DNA of 64,000 nucleotides from Argyresthia goedartella (GCA_949825045.1 OX463813.1:27944001-28008000), one strand, 5' to 3'. Counted from the stretch's first letter, positions 41,067-53,248 are shown. The notes: generated by a model from the letters alone, not told the origin. Made by a program: numbers and translations.

Positions 41067-41919
41067 AATGAAAACGAAACACTATTATTAGGGCGAGCAA
41101 AGCTATCACTAATTCCCGCCACAACCCGGGAAACCCTAATACCATTTATGATGAAACGATTACACCTCAATGACATCAATGAAATATGTATACGCTTTCA
41201 GTTAAAAGTTATGATCAAATGCAAAGTGCATACAATCCCAAAGTTTGAGCTTTTACATTTTGTACCGTCAATCATAGCAATCTGATTTTCTAAATTAACT
41301 CAAAAAATAAAAAAAATGTGTGAACTGCAATGCTGAGTTACTACTTACTTTATCTGTTTTAAAGACTACTGTGGGCATTTTTATTTCAATAATGGCAAAA
41401 ATTTTCCCCTTTTTGAAAAAGGCGGGTGATAAATTAATTTAATGCGTAACAAGGGTTCTTTTTTCGATAACATAATTTTTCACCTACAAAGTGAAAAATC
41501 TCTTGAGCCCTTTTGCGCTTTCTGCTAGTAAAAGTTATGTCCAAACTCGAAGTTCAAATTAACAAATTAATAATAATTAATTAATTATTCGATTAAAATC
41601 TGAATGTATAAATAAAAAATTGCTCTACAGAAGATCGATTTGTTTTTTGAAAAGTTTTCAAATCACAAGTAAACTTTACACTAAGAGAAGTTTGACAAAA
41701 TTATTTGAATTTAAATCAGAGCAGGATTTCAAGTTCGAAATTACCAATTCCTACCTGGGCCCTAACAAAAGTTACATTTACAATTCTACATCTGACACTT
41801 TAGTAATAACCACAAGTATTGCACACCTGCTCAGCAATCAACCTTTCTCATCAACTTGATTTGGAGGATTATTTATTTTACTTAGTGTGCAATAAAGAAA
41901 TTATAAACTACCTATATTG
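41067..41919. other. No gene recognised
   Basis: AT-rich. The 79-codon frame at 41620-41859 has no domain. Nothing else supportable. Confidence 0.4.
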
Positions 41920-41974
41920 AAGTACCTATAGAAAACCACTATATATTCAATATAGAAGTTTTCTATAGGTACTT
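41920..41974. repeat. Perfect 17-bp stem with 21-base loop
   Basis: Arms AAGTACCTATAGAAAAC (41920-41936) and its exact reverse complement (41958-41974). The loop itself is a near-palindromic TATATTCAATATA. No element ends or target duplication were recognised around it. Confidence 0.65.
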
Positions 41975-42709
41975 GAACATATGTATATATGCTACATATT
42001 TGCAAAATTTCAACTCATACAGGTATGTAAATAGTTATTATTGTGATGTGTTTTTTGTTGACAAATTGTCAATTTTGTGGAATTGTACACTTGTGAAGCT
42101 TTACGGGCCCTGGAGTTATGTTCGAAACAAGTAAAGAGACAATTTAAATAATTAATTCTAATCACGATATTTATTTAATTGTTTTAACAGCGGACGAGTA
42201 AGTCAGTGTGCGTTTACCACTAGACGACATTGATTACGCACACATACAAATCATAGATATGAAGTTATCCTAACGAGCAACTTCTTTTTCATGCGTTTTG
42301 AATCAAGAGCTATTTGTTGAATAGTTCATTGTGTATGCTTCCTAATATTGAATTTACAAAGGAATAAGAGGTTTGTTAAAACCCCGAAACTTTTCTCATA
42401 AGTGGACAAACCGACTTGACATTAAAAAGCCGTATCTTTTATTTCAATTTTGTTCGACCTAAACCGTTCGGTTGACGAAATAGGTCATGATTTACATGCA
42501 ACAATACGGTGGATCATGTTTGTAAAATTATTTGGAAATCATCTATATAATCTAATGAATCCGTTAGGGTATCCCACTTGTAAATAAATTTGAACACATA
42601 AGTAACTGTTTTGTATAGTAAGGTATCTTAATATTTTACAAAACAAGATAACGCGTGTTCCACAGTCGTGGACAGAGACTAAGGACCCCCACTTGCTACG
42701 ATATTGGCA
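41975..42709. other. No gene recognised
   Basis: AT-rich sequence up to the target duplication of BEL copy C; nothing supportable. Confidence 0.4.
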
Positions 42710-42714
42710 AACAT

Positions 42715-43262
42715 TGTTCGATTCCAAATCGATATTCGATCGATGGTTTCTGAACGGCCATTTTGAATTTGACGTTAGCTGCCAACCTAGCAGTTTTTGT
42801 TGACAACTGACAGACGAAAGCCCTCGCAATGTAAACGCGTTTTGATTAGGGTGTTGAAATTAAATCGCAGGCCATCTGGAATGTATTCGGGTTTCCCTCA
42901 GGATTGTTCATATAGCTGAGTGTATTATTGTTTCTCGAACCAGATAAAGTTCGCATTTTCGTGCCCGATTGTTTTTACCACGTATCATAACCTGTGTTGG
43001 AACACTGTGCTCATTGAAGCTGGCCCGCCAGTCATACCTGGTTGGCTGAAGAACCTGTCTACCAAGAAGAGCCTAGGGTGCACCCGGGCCTTGCAGAGAG
43101 ACAGGAGGTTGAAGGGACCGAAGCACAGACCAGGTTAGATCGACCCCAATTAACTTCAGCTCGGTTATTCGCCGACGTTCACGCTTCTTGGCAACTGATC
43201 GTTACGCTACCTCGTAGCTGATGGGCCCCTACGAGGTCATTAGGTGCTGAGAAGCCTGAACA
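42715..43262 (+). repeat. 5' LTR of BEL copy C
   Basis: 548 bp, TGTTCG...GAACA ends, preceded by AACAT. Confidence 0.92.
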
Positions 43263-43807
43263 TTTTGGTAGCTAGAGCGTGGCTTCCTGAGATTTGCAGC
43301 CGTCAAGGGCTCCAGGAAGGCACGATTTGGGACTATCAATCTGAAGGTATAGGCGGTTATTAGGTAACTTGGTTGTTGTTCCTGTATCCACATAGATTGG
43401 TAGTATTGTAAGCTATAGGTCTATTGCTGGTAGTAGATAGACAGATATTGAATTGAAAATTGCATTGAATTACCAGTTAGTCAATCTATTAGTGGTCTAG
43501 TAATGCTATTGAATGAATGTTTTGATTAACATAGGTAGTTACATCTATTGATAGCAGGCTATTACATTGTTTTCAGTTTATAGCAATTTATAACTTGAAC
43601 TAATATTGACTATCTGTGTGTGTTATAATGATAAAGGGAAACTAAATTGTATTTACAGGATTTATATAAATATAAAACTCGATTCCTATTGTTTAAGGAA
43701 AACAACATTGTTTAAGTTGTGGTTTAGGGTTCCCTCGTTTGGGTTGTAGACTGGAGGGTCCAATAAAATTGAGTTACTGCAAATTGTGAGTAAGTATCGT
43801 TCCGATC
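43263..43807 (+). other. Leader and primer-binding site of BEL copy C
   Basis: Primer-binding site TGGTAGCTAGAGCGTGGC at 43266-43283, then a conserved non-coding leader up to the gag ATG. An in-frame TGA just before the ATG fixes the gag start. Confidence 0.75.
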
Positions 43808-45523
43808 ATGTCGTTATCTGAAATCCAGAAGGGTGTTTCTAAGGAACTCAGATGGTTTTCCTCCGCACACGGTCTGATAGACCGTTTAGATAGGCATGAT
43901 GTGGTATTGGAGCGGTCTATGGACGTTAAGGAACGTTACAATAGGGTGCTCGAATTGTCCGCGCAGGCGGAATCAGTTGATGGTTGCGCACCTGACAGGC
44001 TGTCACGGTTGATAGGGGATGTCGACCAATGTATGGAGATGGCAGCTGCTATCACGCAGAAGGCTGCGGACATACGTAGACAGTGCGAGTCCAGCCATGG
44101 TGGTGACATTGAAGCACCTCTGCCGCTTCAGGGATCGGGGTCCAGGTTACCTGCCATAACTATGCCTACTTTTGACGGCGTGTCCGGTGAATGGATGAGC
44201 TTCATCAATCTGTTCGACAGTTTGGTGCACATGCGATCGGACATTACCAAGTCTGTCAAGATGGCTCAGCTGGTGGCAGCATTGAGGGGTGAGCCTAGGG
44301 AGCTGGTCGCTCATTTGACAGTTACGGAGGGTAACTATGAAACGGCCAGGCAATTGTTGGTCAGACGTTACCATAACAAACGGAGGTTGGCCGATGCCCA
44401 ACTGAACCGTTTGTTTAGTATCCCGGTTGTGAACAAGGTCGGGGCCATACAGACGGAGGTTTTGAACCCATTGTTGTCCGTCACCAAGGCTCTAGAGAAT
44501 CTTGGACTTCCGGTTGGTGAATGGTCGTACCTACTGTTGTACATTGTACTTTCCCGCCTACCCGCTGACGTGCAGATTCGTTTCGAACAGTCTCACGGGA
44601 GGTCGGCCGAGGACCTGCCCGCCTTCTCCGACTTGGTCGGATTCTTGGAAGAGGAGGCTCGACGGGCAGAGAATTTGGTGTTGACGGTCACCCATCCTTC
44701 GGAGCCACAGAGAGCTGCCGGAAGCGCTGTGAGTAGGGGCCCTCCGACGAGGAAGGACCGCACCAACCGGCAGTCGTATGGGACTGTGAGTGAATTGACC
44801 CCACATGGTGAGACCTGCCCATGTTGTAGGCAGATTGGCCATGCTGTGGCCAATTGCAATAAGTTTGGGGAACTTAGGGTTCAGGAACGGCGCCGGATGG
44901 CCAAGCAGCGGAGCTGGTGTTTCCTGTGCCTCGGGCCACACATGGCTAGGGACTGCACGCGCACACAAATGTGCGGATATTGTGGTGGGCCCCACAACAA
45001 TCTGTTGTGCATGAACCGGTCCGGCCAACAGCCTCCACAGGTCCGTACCCAGGGTGACACGGCATGGGGCCCTGAGAATTCGTTTGCGACTCGGAGCGCA
45101 ACTCAGGGGCCAACGTCCCCACGTGCACAGGGCAGTACCAGGGTGCAGGGCCGCACTCAGGACCATTACATGGGGGGCCCTGAGTTTTCGGTTGCGACTC
45201 AGCATCCGACCCAGCGGGACATTGGGTGTGTTGAGCAGGCCGTAACGGGTGGGTGTCATGGGACACCTTCGAGCTATGCGGGTGCGGTTCGGACGCCGCC
45301 TCAGTTGTCGCCCCGCTCGTCGCCTCGTCCTCGTCGGTCACATGTGATGTCCCCCCCGCTCATGGAGCGGCCACGGTTGAATTCACGCCCAACCCCCTTT
45401 ACGGGGAATCGTAGGTTGGGAATGGAACCGGCGCGTGGGCCATTTGTACAATGGGACCCTCTGGCGTATAGCTGCATACCTGATCGGTTACAGGCACAGT
45501 GGGGCCCCGGGGGTCCTCGCTAG
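43808..45523 (+). CDS. gag: Gag polyprotein of BEL copy C (571 aa, intact)
   Basis: Same length and domain order as gag of copy A: N-terminal helical part, DUF1759-like domain (LPAITMPTFDGVSGEW), three CCHC-type knuckles, then a low-complexity Gln/Thr/Arg/Pro tail. It carries one full and one partial copy of the 30-residue tail repeat. The start is fixed by the upstream in-frame stop. It ends at TAG 45521-45523, with pol continuing in the same frame. Together with copy A it shows that the 571-codon gag frame has been kept open. Confidence 0.9.
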   Translation: MSLSEIQKGVSKELRWFSSAHGLIDRLDRHDVVLERSMDVKERYNRVLELSAQAESVDGCAPDRLSRLIGDVDQCMEMAAAITQKAADIRRQCESSHGGDIEAPLPLQGSGSRLPAITMPTFDGVSGEWMSFINLFDSLVHMRSDITKSVKMAQLVAALRGEPRELVAHLTVTEGNYETARQLLVRRYHNKRRLADAQLNRLFSIPVVNKVGAIQTEVLNPLLSVTKALENLGLPVGEWSYLLLYIVLSRLPADVQIRFEQSHGRSAEDLPAFSDLVGFLEEEARRAENLVLTVTHPSEPQRAAGSAVSRGPPTRKDRTNRQSYGTVSELTPHGETCPCCRQIGHAVANCNKFGELRVQERRRMAKQRSWCFLCLGPHMARDCTRTQMCGYCGGPHNNLLCMNRSGQQPPQVRTQGDTAWGPENSFATRSATQGPTSPRAQGSTRVQGRTQDHYMGGPEFSVATQHPTQRDIGCVEQAVTGGCHGTPSSYAGAVRTPPQLSPRSSPRPRRSHVMSPPLMERPRLNSRPTPFTGNRRLGMEPARGPFVQWDPLAYSCIPDRLQAQWGPGGPR

Positions 45524-46306
45524 GAATTTGCGGCCCAACCATTTGTTGCCCCCCAACCGGAGACGGTGGTGTTACCGATCGCCTCTGTGCTTGTTTGGGA
45601 TTTGGCGGGCAACCCAACATACGTTCGTGCCCTACTAGATTCTGGAGCTCAGGGCTGCATTGTATCGAATGATTTAGCAAAATGGTTGGGCCTCAAGGTA
45701 AATAGGTATAATAAATCAATACGGGGCGTGGGGAATGTTACGGTTACGAATGTAGTTGGTCAATCGGTGATCACGTTCTCTCCACGTTATGACATTTTGA
45801 CAAAAACATCCGTGCAAGCTTTAGTAATGACGCATGTCATGGGCAGACACCCCTTGGTGAAGTTGAATCCGGCCGTTCGATTCCTGACATCAGGACTCAA
45901 GTTGGCGGATCCCGATTTTGACACTCCAGCCCCGGTCGACCTGCTACTGGGAGCAGACGTTCTGGGTAGGTTTCTGTTGTCGGATCGGCGAGTTCTTCAG
46001 CCGGACGGGTTGATTGCTGTGGATACTAAGTTTGGTCACGTGATCATGGGTCCGGCATTGCCAATGGTTAGGCCTGCCGAGTCAGATGGCATACTTATTG
46101 GCTCAGCGTTGTCAGACGTTATCCAACGTTTCTGGGAGATAGAGGAACCTCCCACCGTTCGTCGAGTCGACGCAGACGAAGAAGAGTGCGAGTTGTTTTA
46201 CCAGAATAGTACTGGTCGCCTTCGTTCTGGTCGTTTTGTAACTCGACTGCCTTTCAGGGCCGATCGACCGCCACTAGGAGAATCTAGGAAGATGGCTGGA
46301 GATTGA
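45524..46306 (+). pseudogene. pol: Pol of BEL copy C: protease and linker, ends at a frameshift
   Basis: Open from the UAG in the gag frame. The protease box LLDSGAQG is followed by the conserved BEL region LLLGADVLGRFLL. Near 46290 copy C is 4 bases shorter than copy D, which keeps the frame across this point; the change sends this frame to a stop at 46306. No independent start codon is needed or seen. Confidence 0.85.
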
Positions 46307-47271
46307 TGTCGCTGGAGCGTAGGATGACAAGGGACGCCGTATTTAAACAAAAATATGTTGATTTCATGAGGGAGTATGAGTCGTTAGGACACATGTCGGT
46401 ATCGGGTGTGGACTGGAGATCTGAGGATCATTGTTTCCTTCCACACCATGCCGTCCTACGAACCCCTACCGGCAAGATTCGAGTTGTTTTTGATGGGTCA
46501 GCACCTACCTCGAACGGGATGTCCCTGAATCAGTGTCTACATTCGGGACCCAAGTTGAGTCGTGATATTTCGGATATTCTCACGAGCTTTCGGAGGCACC
46601 AGATTGTATTTGTCGCAGACATTCGGATGATGTTTAGGCAAACGGTAATTCATCCGGCTGACAGAAGGTATCAGTTGATACTGTGGCGTGAGTCCACGGC
46701 CGAGCCAGTCAAGGTCTATGAGTTAAACACGAACACGTATGGGTTACGGTCTAGCCCGTATTTGGCGATGCGTACCCTGCGGGAGTTGGCGTCGCGTGAC
46801 CATGTGAGCTTTCCTAGAGCCGCCGCTATCCTGGAGCAAGATTTGTACGTCGATGACGTCTGCACAGTGGCAGCCAGTGTAGAGGAAGCTCTGGACCGAC
46901 GTGACGAGCTCATTCAATTGCTGGAACGAGGCGGCTATGAACTACGCAAGTGGATGTCCAACTCCCCTGAGTTGATGGCTGGTCTCCCAGATGAGTTTCA
47001 ACAAGACCCGCACGTTTTTGAGAATCCTGACAACCCTAACATGTTGTCAGTGCTTGGAATTCAGTACCGGCCCGTCCATGATGAGTTTACCTATCGGGTG
47101 GTTTTAGAAACACCGAAGGCCTGGACGAAGCGGTCAGTACTGTCAACGATTGCGAGAACGTTCGACCCGAATGGATGGATTTCTCCAGTCACCTTTGCTC
47201 TCAAATGTTTTATGCAAAGGCTATGGGCGGCTCAGTTGACCGGGACACCCACCTCTCAGGTGATTTGTTGA
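46303..47271 (+). pseudogene. pol: Pol of BEL copy C: reverse transcriptase domain
   Basis: RNA-dependent DNA polymerase part. Palm motifs: RVVFDGSAPTSNGMSLN, FVADIRMMFRQ (first catalytic Asp), then the YVDD box with codons at 46846-46857, as expected for BEL/Pao RTs. The following thumb/connection (RKWMSNSPEL, VLGIQY) is intact. The frame is lost near 47242, where one base appears to be missing, and stops at 47271. This is the only RT domain in the window's BEL copies that extends well past YVDD. Confidence 0.88.
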
Positions 47272-47570
47272 CTGATTGGACGCGAATGTTCACCTCGCTA
47301 TCGGACATAAATAATGTATCGCTGTCGAGGAAATTGGTCCCTGCTGGGGATTACAGGGCAACCCTTCACGGGTTTTGTGATGCCTCTGAACAAGGGTTTG
47401 CGGTAGCGGTCTATTTGCGAACCGTCACCTCCACCGGGGAGGTCGACGAGCGTTTGGTTTTGGCAAAAAGCAAGGTAGCGCCTATTCGGACAAGGATGAC
47501 TGGAAAACTGGAACTGTCCGGGGCTGCTCTTTTGACCAAACTTTTGAATCACACTCTAACAGTGTTGCGT
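47246..47570 (+). pseudogene. pol: Pol of BEL copy C: RNase H region between two frameshifts
   Basis: Continues in another frame with LHGFCDASEQGFAVAVY, the RNase H start of BEL elements, and LELSGAALLTKLL. About 3 bases are missing near 47503 (no frame change) and 7 bases near 47573 relative to copies A and D, which moves the YAWTDSQIVLCWL segment into a third frame. Confidence 0.8.
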
Positions 47571-47575
47571 GGGTT

Positions 47576-49399
47576 TTGGAGGATACGGTGTACGCGTGGA
47601 CGGACAGCCAGATTGTTTTGTGCTGGCTGAAGGCTTCGGTCCATAACTTAGAGGTTTTTGTTGCGAACCGTGTCTCCCAGATTGTGTCGTCTGAGGTCCC
47701 ACTGACCTGGAGACATGTACCAGGAGAATTGAACCCGTCTGATTGTGCATCCAGGGGATGTCGGGCTCCTGAACTCGTTAGACACCATTTGTGGTGGGGA
47801 CCACCCTGGCTTGCCAAGAGAGAATCGGACTGGCCCCACAGCCATGTAGTAGTATCTTCGGATCATGGCCCCAGAGCGGCCGTGCATGTTACCCAGAAGG
47901 CTGAGGACCCTGACGCCGGGTTTCTGCTGGACCGGTATAGCTCGCTTGACAAGTTGATAAACGTGTCCACTTGGATTAGGAGATTCGCTTGAAATTGTCG
48001 TACTCCTCGCGATCAGCGAACGTTGAACCCTATTCTGACTCCGGCAGAGCGAAACGAGTCGCTATTGAATTTGGTCCAGTTGGTACAGTCCTCGAAGTTT
48101 GGGGTAGAATTGGAGATTATACGAAGTGGACGTTCGAAATTGAAGGGAGCCGTCGCGCGTCTCAACCCCTTTGTTGATTCTACCGGGTTACTTCGGGTAG
48201 GAGGAAGATTGCGCAATGCGAATCTGTCGTATTCGGCTCGTCACCCACTTCTGCTCCCCAAGGGGGGACAGTTAGTTGAATTGCTGGTGACTGATCGTCA
48301 TATTAAAAACGCGCATGCCGGCTGTAACGCGTTGTTGGCCATGCTTCAGCGGGAGTTTTGGATCTTATCTGCCCGCCGTGTCATACGGAACATCGTGTTT
48401 CGGTGCATGCCTTGTTATCGACTTAAGGCTGCCACGATGCAACCTCTCATGGGGGACTTGCCCCCTGATCGTGTGAATGAGGTCAGACCGTTTTCAGGTG
48501 TTGGTACGGATTTTGCAGGACCGTTTATGGTGAAGAGTTCACGATTGCGTACCGCTAGGCAATACAAGGCGTACCTATGTGTGTTTGTTTGTTTATCCAC
48601 CAAGGCGGTACATCTCGAGCTCGTTGCTGATCTCTCGACAGAGGCTTTCATTGCTTGTTTGGATAGGTTTGTTTCTCGAAGGGGACTTCCAACTTTGATC
48701 CGCTCTGATAACGGCACTAACTACATCGGTGCGGAACGATACTCACGAGAGATAGTCAACTTTTTGAATGTAAATAAAGTGGATATTGGAACGGCCCTCT
48801 CCCGTCGGGGTATACAGTGGACCTTCAGCCCACCGATTTGCCCCCACTGGGGTGGGATTTTTGAGGCCGTAGTTAAGTCAGCTAAGACGCACTTGGGGCG
48901 TATAGTAGGTCAGACCGCGCTGACTTTTGAGGAGCTCGCGACATTGTTTTGTAAGATCGAGGCCGTTCTCAATTCGCGACCGTTGTGTCCGCTCAGCTCG
49001 GATCCAAATGACCTGGAGGCTCTGACCCCAGGCCATTTCTTGATAGGACAGCCACTTAACGCGTTGCCCGAGCACCCCTTCGAGGGAGTGAAATTGTATC
49101 GGTTGTCAAGGTATCAGATGTTGCAGCAGTTTACTCAGAATTTCTGGAAGCGTTGGTCGCTCGAGTATCTGCATATCTTACAACAGCGCCTTAAGTGGAC
49201 TGACAAAACTAGCCCCCCTAGTGTTGGTGACCTCGTTCTGGTTAAGGATGCTAACCTACCGCCACTACGTTGGCGCAGGGAGCGCATTGTTAACTTGTTC
49301 CCTGGCAAGGACGGGACCCCCCGGTCTGCAGAGGTTCTAGTAGGAGGCTCGGTTCTAAAACGAGCGGTAGCAACGTTGTCTCGGCTGCCCGTAGATTAG
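47576..49399 (+). pseudogene. pol: Pol of BEL copy C: RNase H end and integrase with one nonsense codon
   Basis: The frame from 47576 carries YAWTDSQIVLCWL and the linker up to TGA at 47990-47992 (CGA in copies A and D, a C-to-T change). The same frame reopens and runs from 48023 to 49399 with the HHCC region, GTDFAG, RSDNGTN and HWGGIFEAV boxes and the full C-terminus. The integrase core itself is undamaged. Confidence 0.87.
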
Positions 49400-49431
49400 G
49401 GGACAGGTGGGTGCCTGTCCGGGCGGGTGAT

Positions 49432-49979
49432 TGTTCGATTCCAAATCGATATTCGATCGATGGTTTCTGAACGGCCATTTTGAATTTGACGTTAGCTGCC
49501 AACCTAGCAGTTTTTGTTGACAACTGACAGACGAAAGCCCTCGCAATGTAAACGCGTTTTGATCAGGGTGTTGAAATTAAATCGCAGGCCATCTGGAATG
49601 TATTCGGGTTTCCCTCAGGATTGTTCATATAGCTGAGTGTGTTATTGTTTCTCGAACCAGATAAAGTTCGCATTTTCGTGCCCGATTGTTTTTACCACGT
49701 AACATTACCTGTGTTGGAACACTGTGCTCATTGAAGCTGGCCCGCCAGTCATACCTGGTTGGCTGAAGAACCTGTCTACCAAGAAGAGCCTAGGGTGCAC
49801 CCGGGCCTTGCAGAGAGACAGGAGGTTGACGGGACCGAAGCACAGACCAGGTTAGATCGACCCCAATTAACTTCAGCTCGGTGATTCGCCGACGTTCACG
49901 CTTCTTGGCAACTGATCGTTACGCTACCTCGTAGCTGATGGGCCCCTACGAGGTCATGAGGTGCTGAGAAGCCTGAACA
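49432..49979 (+). repeat. 3' LTR of BEL copy C
   Basis: 548 bp, followed by AACAT (49980-49984). The conserved 7-bp hairpin (GGACAGG...CCTGTCC) lies between the pol stop and this LTR. Confidence 0.92.
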
Positions 49980-49984
49980 AACAT

Positions 49985-51769
49985 ATTTCCCTTACTGATC
50001 ATTCAAAAGACTCTCCATACAAATATTTAACTTTAAAATACGAAATCCCGAACGACATGATCCCGAAAGTTGATAATGATTTTATCAACTTCTTTTTAGC
50101 CACATTTCAAAATGCCTTCATTATGTATGAAAACATATTTTCTCCATTGATAAGTCAAGTTAACATCACGATACTGAACCGGCGAAACAAGCAAGCTTCT
50201 TAAAACGGTAACTCCTATCTTAAATCAACTTTAAAAAGTAACAAAACACTGAAAACATAAGCGATTCTCAACTCTAAGATAAGCATACAAGCGTAGCCAT
50301 GAAGCGAGAATTGAATGTTTATGTAATTTTGCTCGAAAAATGTTTAATATGCTGCCTTGAACACCGCGCGTTTTTAAATCGCGGTCCTTTTTCAAAATCG
50401 TCGCTACAACAAAAGTTTCCATTGAATATTGCGCCCTGTCCTCCTTGGTACATGGGCTGGAGTTCGTTGAGGATAAATTCTTTTATTTTTTCGATAAATG
50501 CCACCCATTTTCTCGTCAATGACCAGGGCGCCACTCTGTGCAGCCAGTGGTGCGTATATCCGACCTGTTTCGTTTTATTGTTTTTTTTTTCTGGCAGCTT
50601 GTTTTTTTATCGGTGGCCTAATGACGTTGTATAAGGTTTTTAATCGAGCGACGATTTGTATGTCGGTGTTGTGCTGGTGAATATCAATTTTATCTGAGAC
50701 TGCTTTACTTTCTATGAAAGCATATTTAATTACAAGTACGTTTTATTTTCGTATATACTAATTTAACTACAGCCCGACAAACACCTACAAACATTCGCAT
50801 GCCCATTTGTACACGAACTTGGGCGAAGCAATCATAAAAATTAGCACACAAATAAGGGTACATCTAGATTTAAGACTATTGCTGGTCGTTAAACGGAGTG
50901 CAAGTGTGTGTATGCGCTTTATGTTGCAGTCGTTAACTTTATTCGGGTATTAAGAGAAATGTCTGCTCGTGTAAACTGTGTTTTATCTTTTGGGGAAAAG
51001 AGTGAGTTCATTTTTAATTCCGTGTAATGTTTTGTGTGGTGTGAAGCAAAACAACGGTGCTGGGAAACATCGTGAGGAATGTATATGTCCATAGCTGCGG
51101 AGAAAATAATAACTTGCTAAATTGCGTATGGTAGAATGCGTGACGCTATTTATATTCTGTGTGGTTTTTGTGTTTGATAGAAATATTTAAAAGATAAACA
51201 AAAAAATTATGACCTTTTTCGTTACTTTTATTCATATTGGTGATGTATTGAATTGGTTGAATAAACACTTTTCACTTACACTAACATTGAGTTGTTTACC
51301 AAAACACCTGAATCAATAACTAACAGCAACACAAACAAACTTAACTCCAGGCTTTTATTTCAGTAAAATAAAACAATCAACTATCGTTCGAGAATAAAAT
51401 TAATCGGTTATTCGTATTAAGTCGCCTCAAGGAGGTTGAATTAATTGAATATCTTAATGGCGTGGGCAGTGGCTTACAATTGGTGGGTCGTGCGCGACCC
51501 TCCGTAAATATATTGGTTACACTCGACATGTTCGCTAACAAGTGACAAAAAATATAAAATCGAATTTCTGTCCGTCGCTCTCTGACAACTATGAATTTCT
51601 ATGAAAATCCATTTTAAATTGATTTTTGAAAAATGTTTGCTTTTTATTGACGTTTGACCAATCAGATTGCGATTATTGGTTTCAGGAGATGTAAATTAAA
51701 ACGTCTGTCATTGGTGAATCGTCTATTTGAAAGGAATCGAGATATGACATAAGTTACATTAAAAAACGA
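49985..51769. other. No gene assigned; one unrecognised coding-like stretch on the minus strand
   Basis: Between about 50560 and 50231 the minus strand has overlapping frames with plausible protein texture (for example ELQPMYQGGQGAIFNGNF) at a GC content above the surroundings. I do not recognise it and see no exon structure. Bases 51055-51155 contain SINE-B tail words (AACATCGTGAGGA, CATAGCTGCGGAG, GCGTGACGCT). The rest is AT-rich. Confidence 0.3.
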
Positions 51770-51952
51770 ACATAAACATTTACATACAGGCACATACATT
51801 GCTGCTGTCTTTGGAAACCAGAAACAGCGACGTCACACATATATAAACATCCAAGAACTAGTGTTTTTTGTTCTTTATCTCCAGCCGGGGATCGAACCCG
51901 GGACATCTCGCATGGTGGGCAGAGCCACAACCACAGCACCATAGAGGCCGTC
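51770..51952 (-). mobile_element. SINE family A
   Basis: Reverse-oriented copy: tail, GAAACCAGAAACAGCG, AACATCCAAGAACT, a T-rich run, then the B box reverse complement GGGGATCGAACCCGGGAC and the head ending ATAGAGGCCGTC. Same structure as 17655-17863. Confidence 0.75.
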
Positions 51953-52353
51953 AATACAGAATAGAATGACGTGGCCTATGCTCAAAAGTGGGTTCCCCGA
52001 TAGGCTGATGATAAGTCTACCCCCTGACTAGTGACTAGACCTTCTTCGGGCTTATTCACTAATTGTGAGAGATGAAAGTGAACAACAGTGAAGTGATGAT
52101 CACCGAGCTCAGTGACCAACCGAATACTCTGTTGTCCTGGTGTTCGCCTTCATTTCACGTGATCTTTTGGTGATGAAGGAAAACTCTCAGTGCTCAACGA
52201 CATGAAGTTGTTACCACTCTAGCTATTACCCGCCTTTTTGATATCCTTGGTTATACGAAATAACTGAGCGACACCATTATTTTCTGAATTTTTGCGGCTA
52301 ATATGTTCATCATGTGAGTTGTCAAAAATGTGGAAGTACTTATATTTCAAAAA

Positions 52354-52636
52354 CAGCTCTATGGTCTAATGGTAAATTTCACACTTGTTTCTCATCTAGG
52401 AGATGCAGGTTCGATTCCTGACCATGTACTAATGAGATAATTAATTTATCTTAAGAACATTATACGAACGTTCTAACGGTGATGGAAAACGTCGTGAGGA
52501 AACTTTTATTACTCCATAGGAGCAGCGATGGGCTAACCCTTTGTCACGCAAAATGGAGTATTGAATAACTGGCTCAAAGTTGGCACAATTGTGCCTCCGC
52601 CACCCCGTATGAGAAAATGCGTGACGCTATATTTGA
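52354..52636 (+). mobile_element. SINE family B (tRNA-derived), best-preserved copy
   Basis: Has both polymerase III boxes: A box TGGTCTAATGG (52362-52372) and B box GGTTCGATTCC (52408-52418). The body has GTGATGGAAAACGTCGTGAGGAA and GCAGCGATGGGCTAACC, then CAATTGTGCCTCCGCCACCCC and GCGTGACGCT. The A box resembles those of tRNA-Glu/Asp-like genes. Confidence 0.75.
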
Positions 52637-52701
52637 ACAAAAACAACAACATCAACACGGTTCTTTTTGTAAAATAAAGTTTTGAAGCGCCGTTCAGTGA
52701 G

Positions 52702-53248
52702 TGTTCGATTCCAAATCGATATTCGATCGATGGTTTCTGAACGGTCATTTTAATTTGACGTTAGCTGTCAATCAGGCAGTTTTTGACAACTGACAGACGA
52801 AAGCCCTCGCAATGTAAACGCGTTTTGGTTAGGGGTTGAAATTAAATCGCAGGGCATCTGGAATGTATTCGGGATTCCCTCAGGATTGTTAATATAGCTG
52901 AGTGTGCCGTTGTCTCTCGAACCAGATAAAGTTCGGATTTTCGTGCCCGATTTGTATTTACCACGTAGAACATAACCTGTGTTGGAACACTGTGCTCATT
53001 GAAGCTGGCCCGCCAGTCATACCTGGTTGGCTGAAGAACCTGTCTACCAAGAAGAGCCTAGGGTGCACCCGGGCCTTGCAGAGAGACAGGAGGTTGACGG
53101 GACCGAAGCACAGACCAGGTTAGATCTACCCCACATAACTTCAGCTCGGTGAATCGCCGACGTTCATCACTTCTTGGCACCTGATCGTCACGCTACCTCG
53201 TAGCTCATGGGCCCCTACGAGGTCATTAGGTGCTGAGAAGCCTGAACA
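52702..53248 (+). repeat. 5' LTR of BEL copy D
   Basis: 547 bp, TGTTCG...GAACA ends, preceded by GTGAG. Confidence 0.92.

Larger units (their letters stand above)
42715..49979 (+). mobile_element. BEL/Pao retrotransposon copy C (longest pol, frameshifted)
   Basis: 7265 bp with exact target duplications AACAT at 42710-42714 and 49980-49984. It has all domains in order: gag, UAG, protease, RT, RNase H, integrase. It is the best single guide to the full family layout, but pol is broken by small indels near 46290, 47242 and 47573 and a nonsense codon at 47990-47992. The LTRs differ at about eight positions by eye. Confidence 0.93.

Noticed and set aside
43785..43800. Splice-donor-like GTGAGTAAGT just before the gag ATG
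   Set aside because: No matching acceptor or spliced product could be inferred, and copy A lacks the first GT. Probably coincidence.
44558..45259. Long minus-strand frame (233 codons) antisense to gag of copy C, and its counterpart in copy D (54537-55319)
   Set aside because: It is a mirror of GC-rich, repetitive gag codons, has no domain, and is absent as a continuous frame in the equivalent part of copy A.
49961..50203. 80-codon frame starting in the 3' LTR of copy C
   Set aside because: Straddles the LTR boundary and target duplication, so it cannot be an ancestral gene.
52354..52425. Possible true tRNA gene
   Set aside because: A and B boxes are present, but the head is followed directly by a SINE body shared with other copies and the cloverleaf is not convincing.
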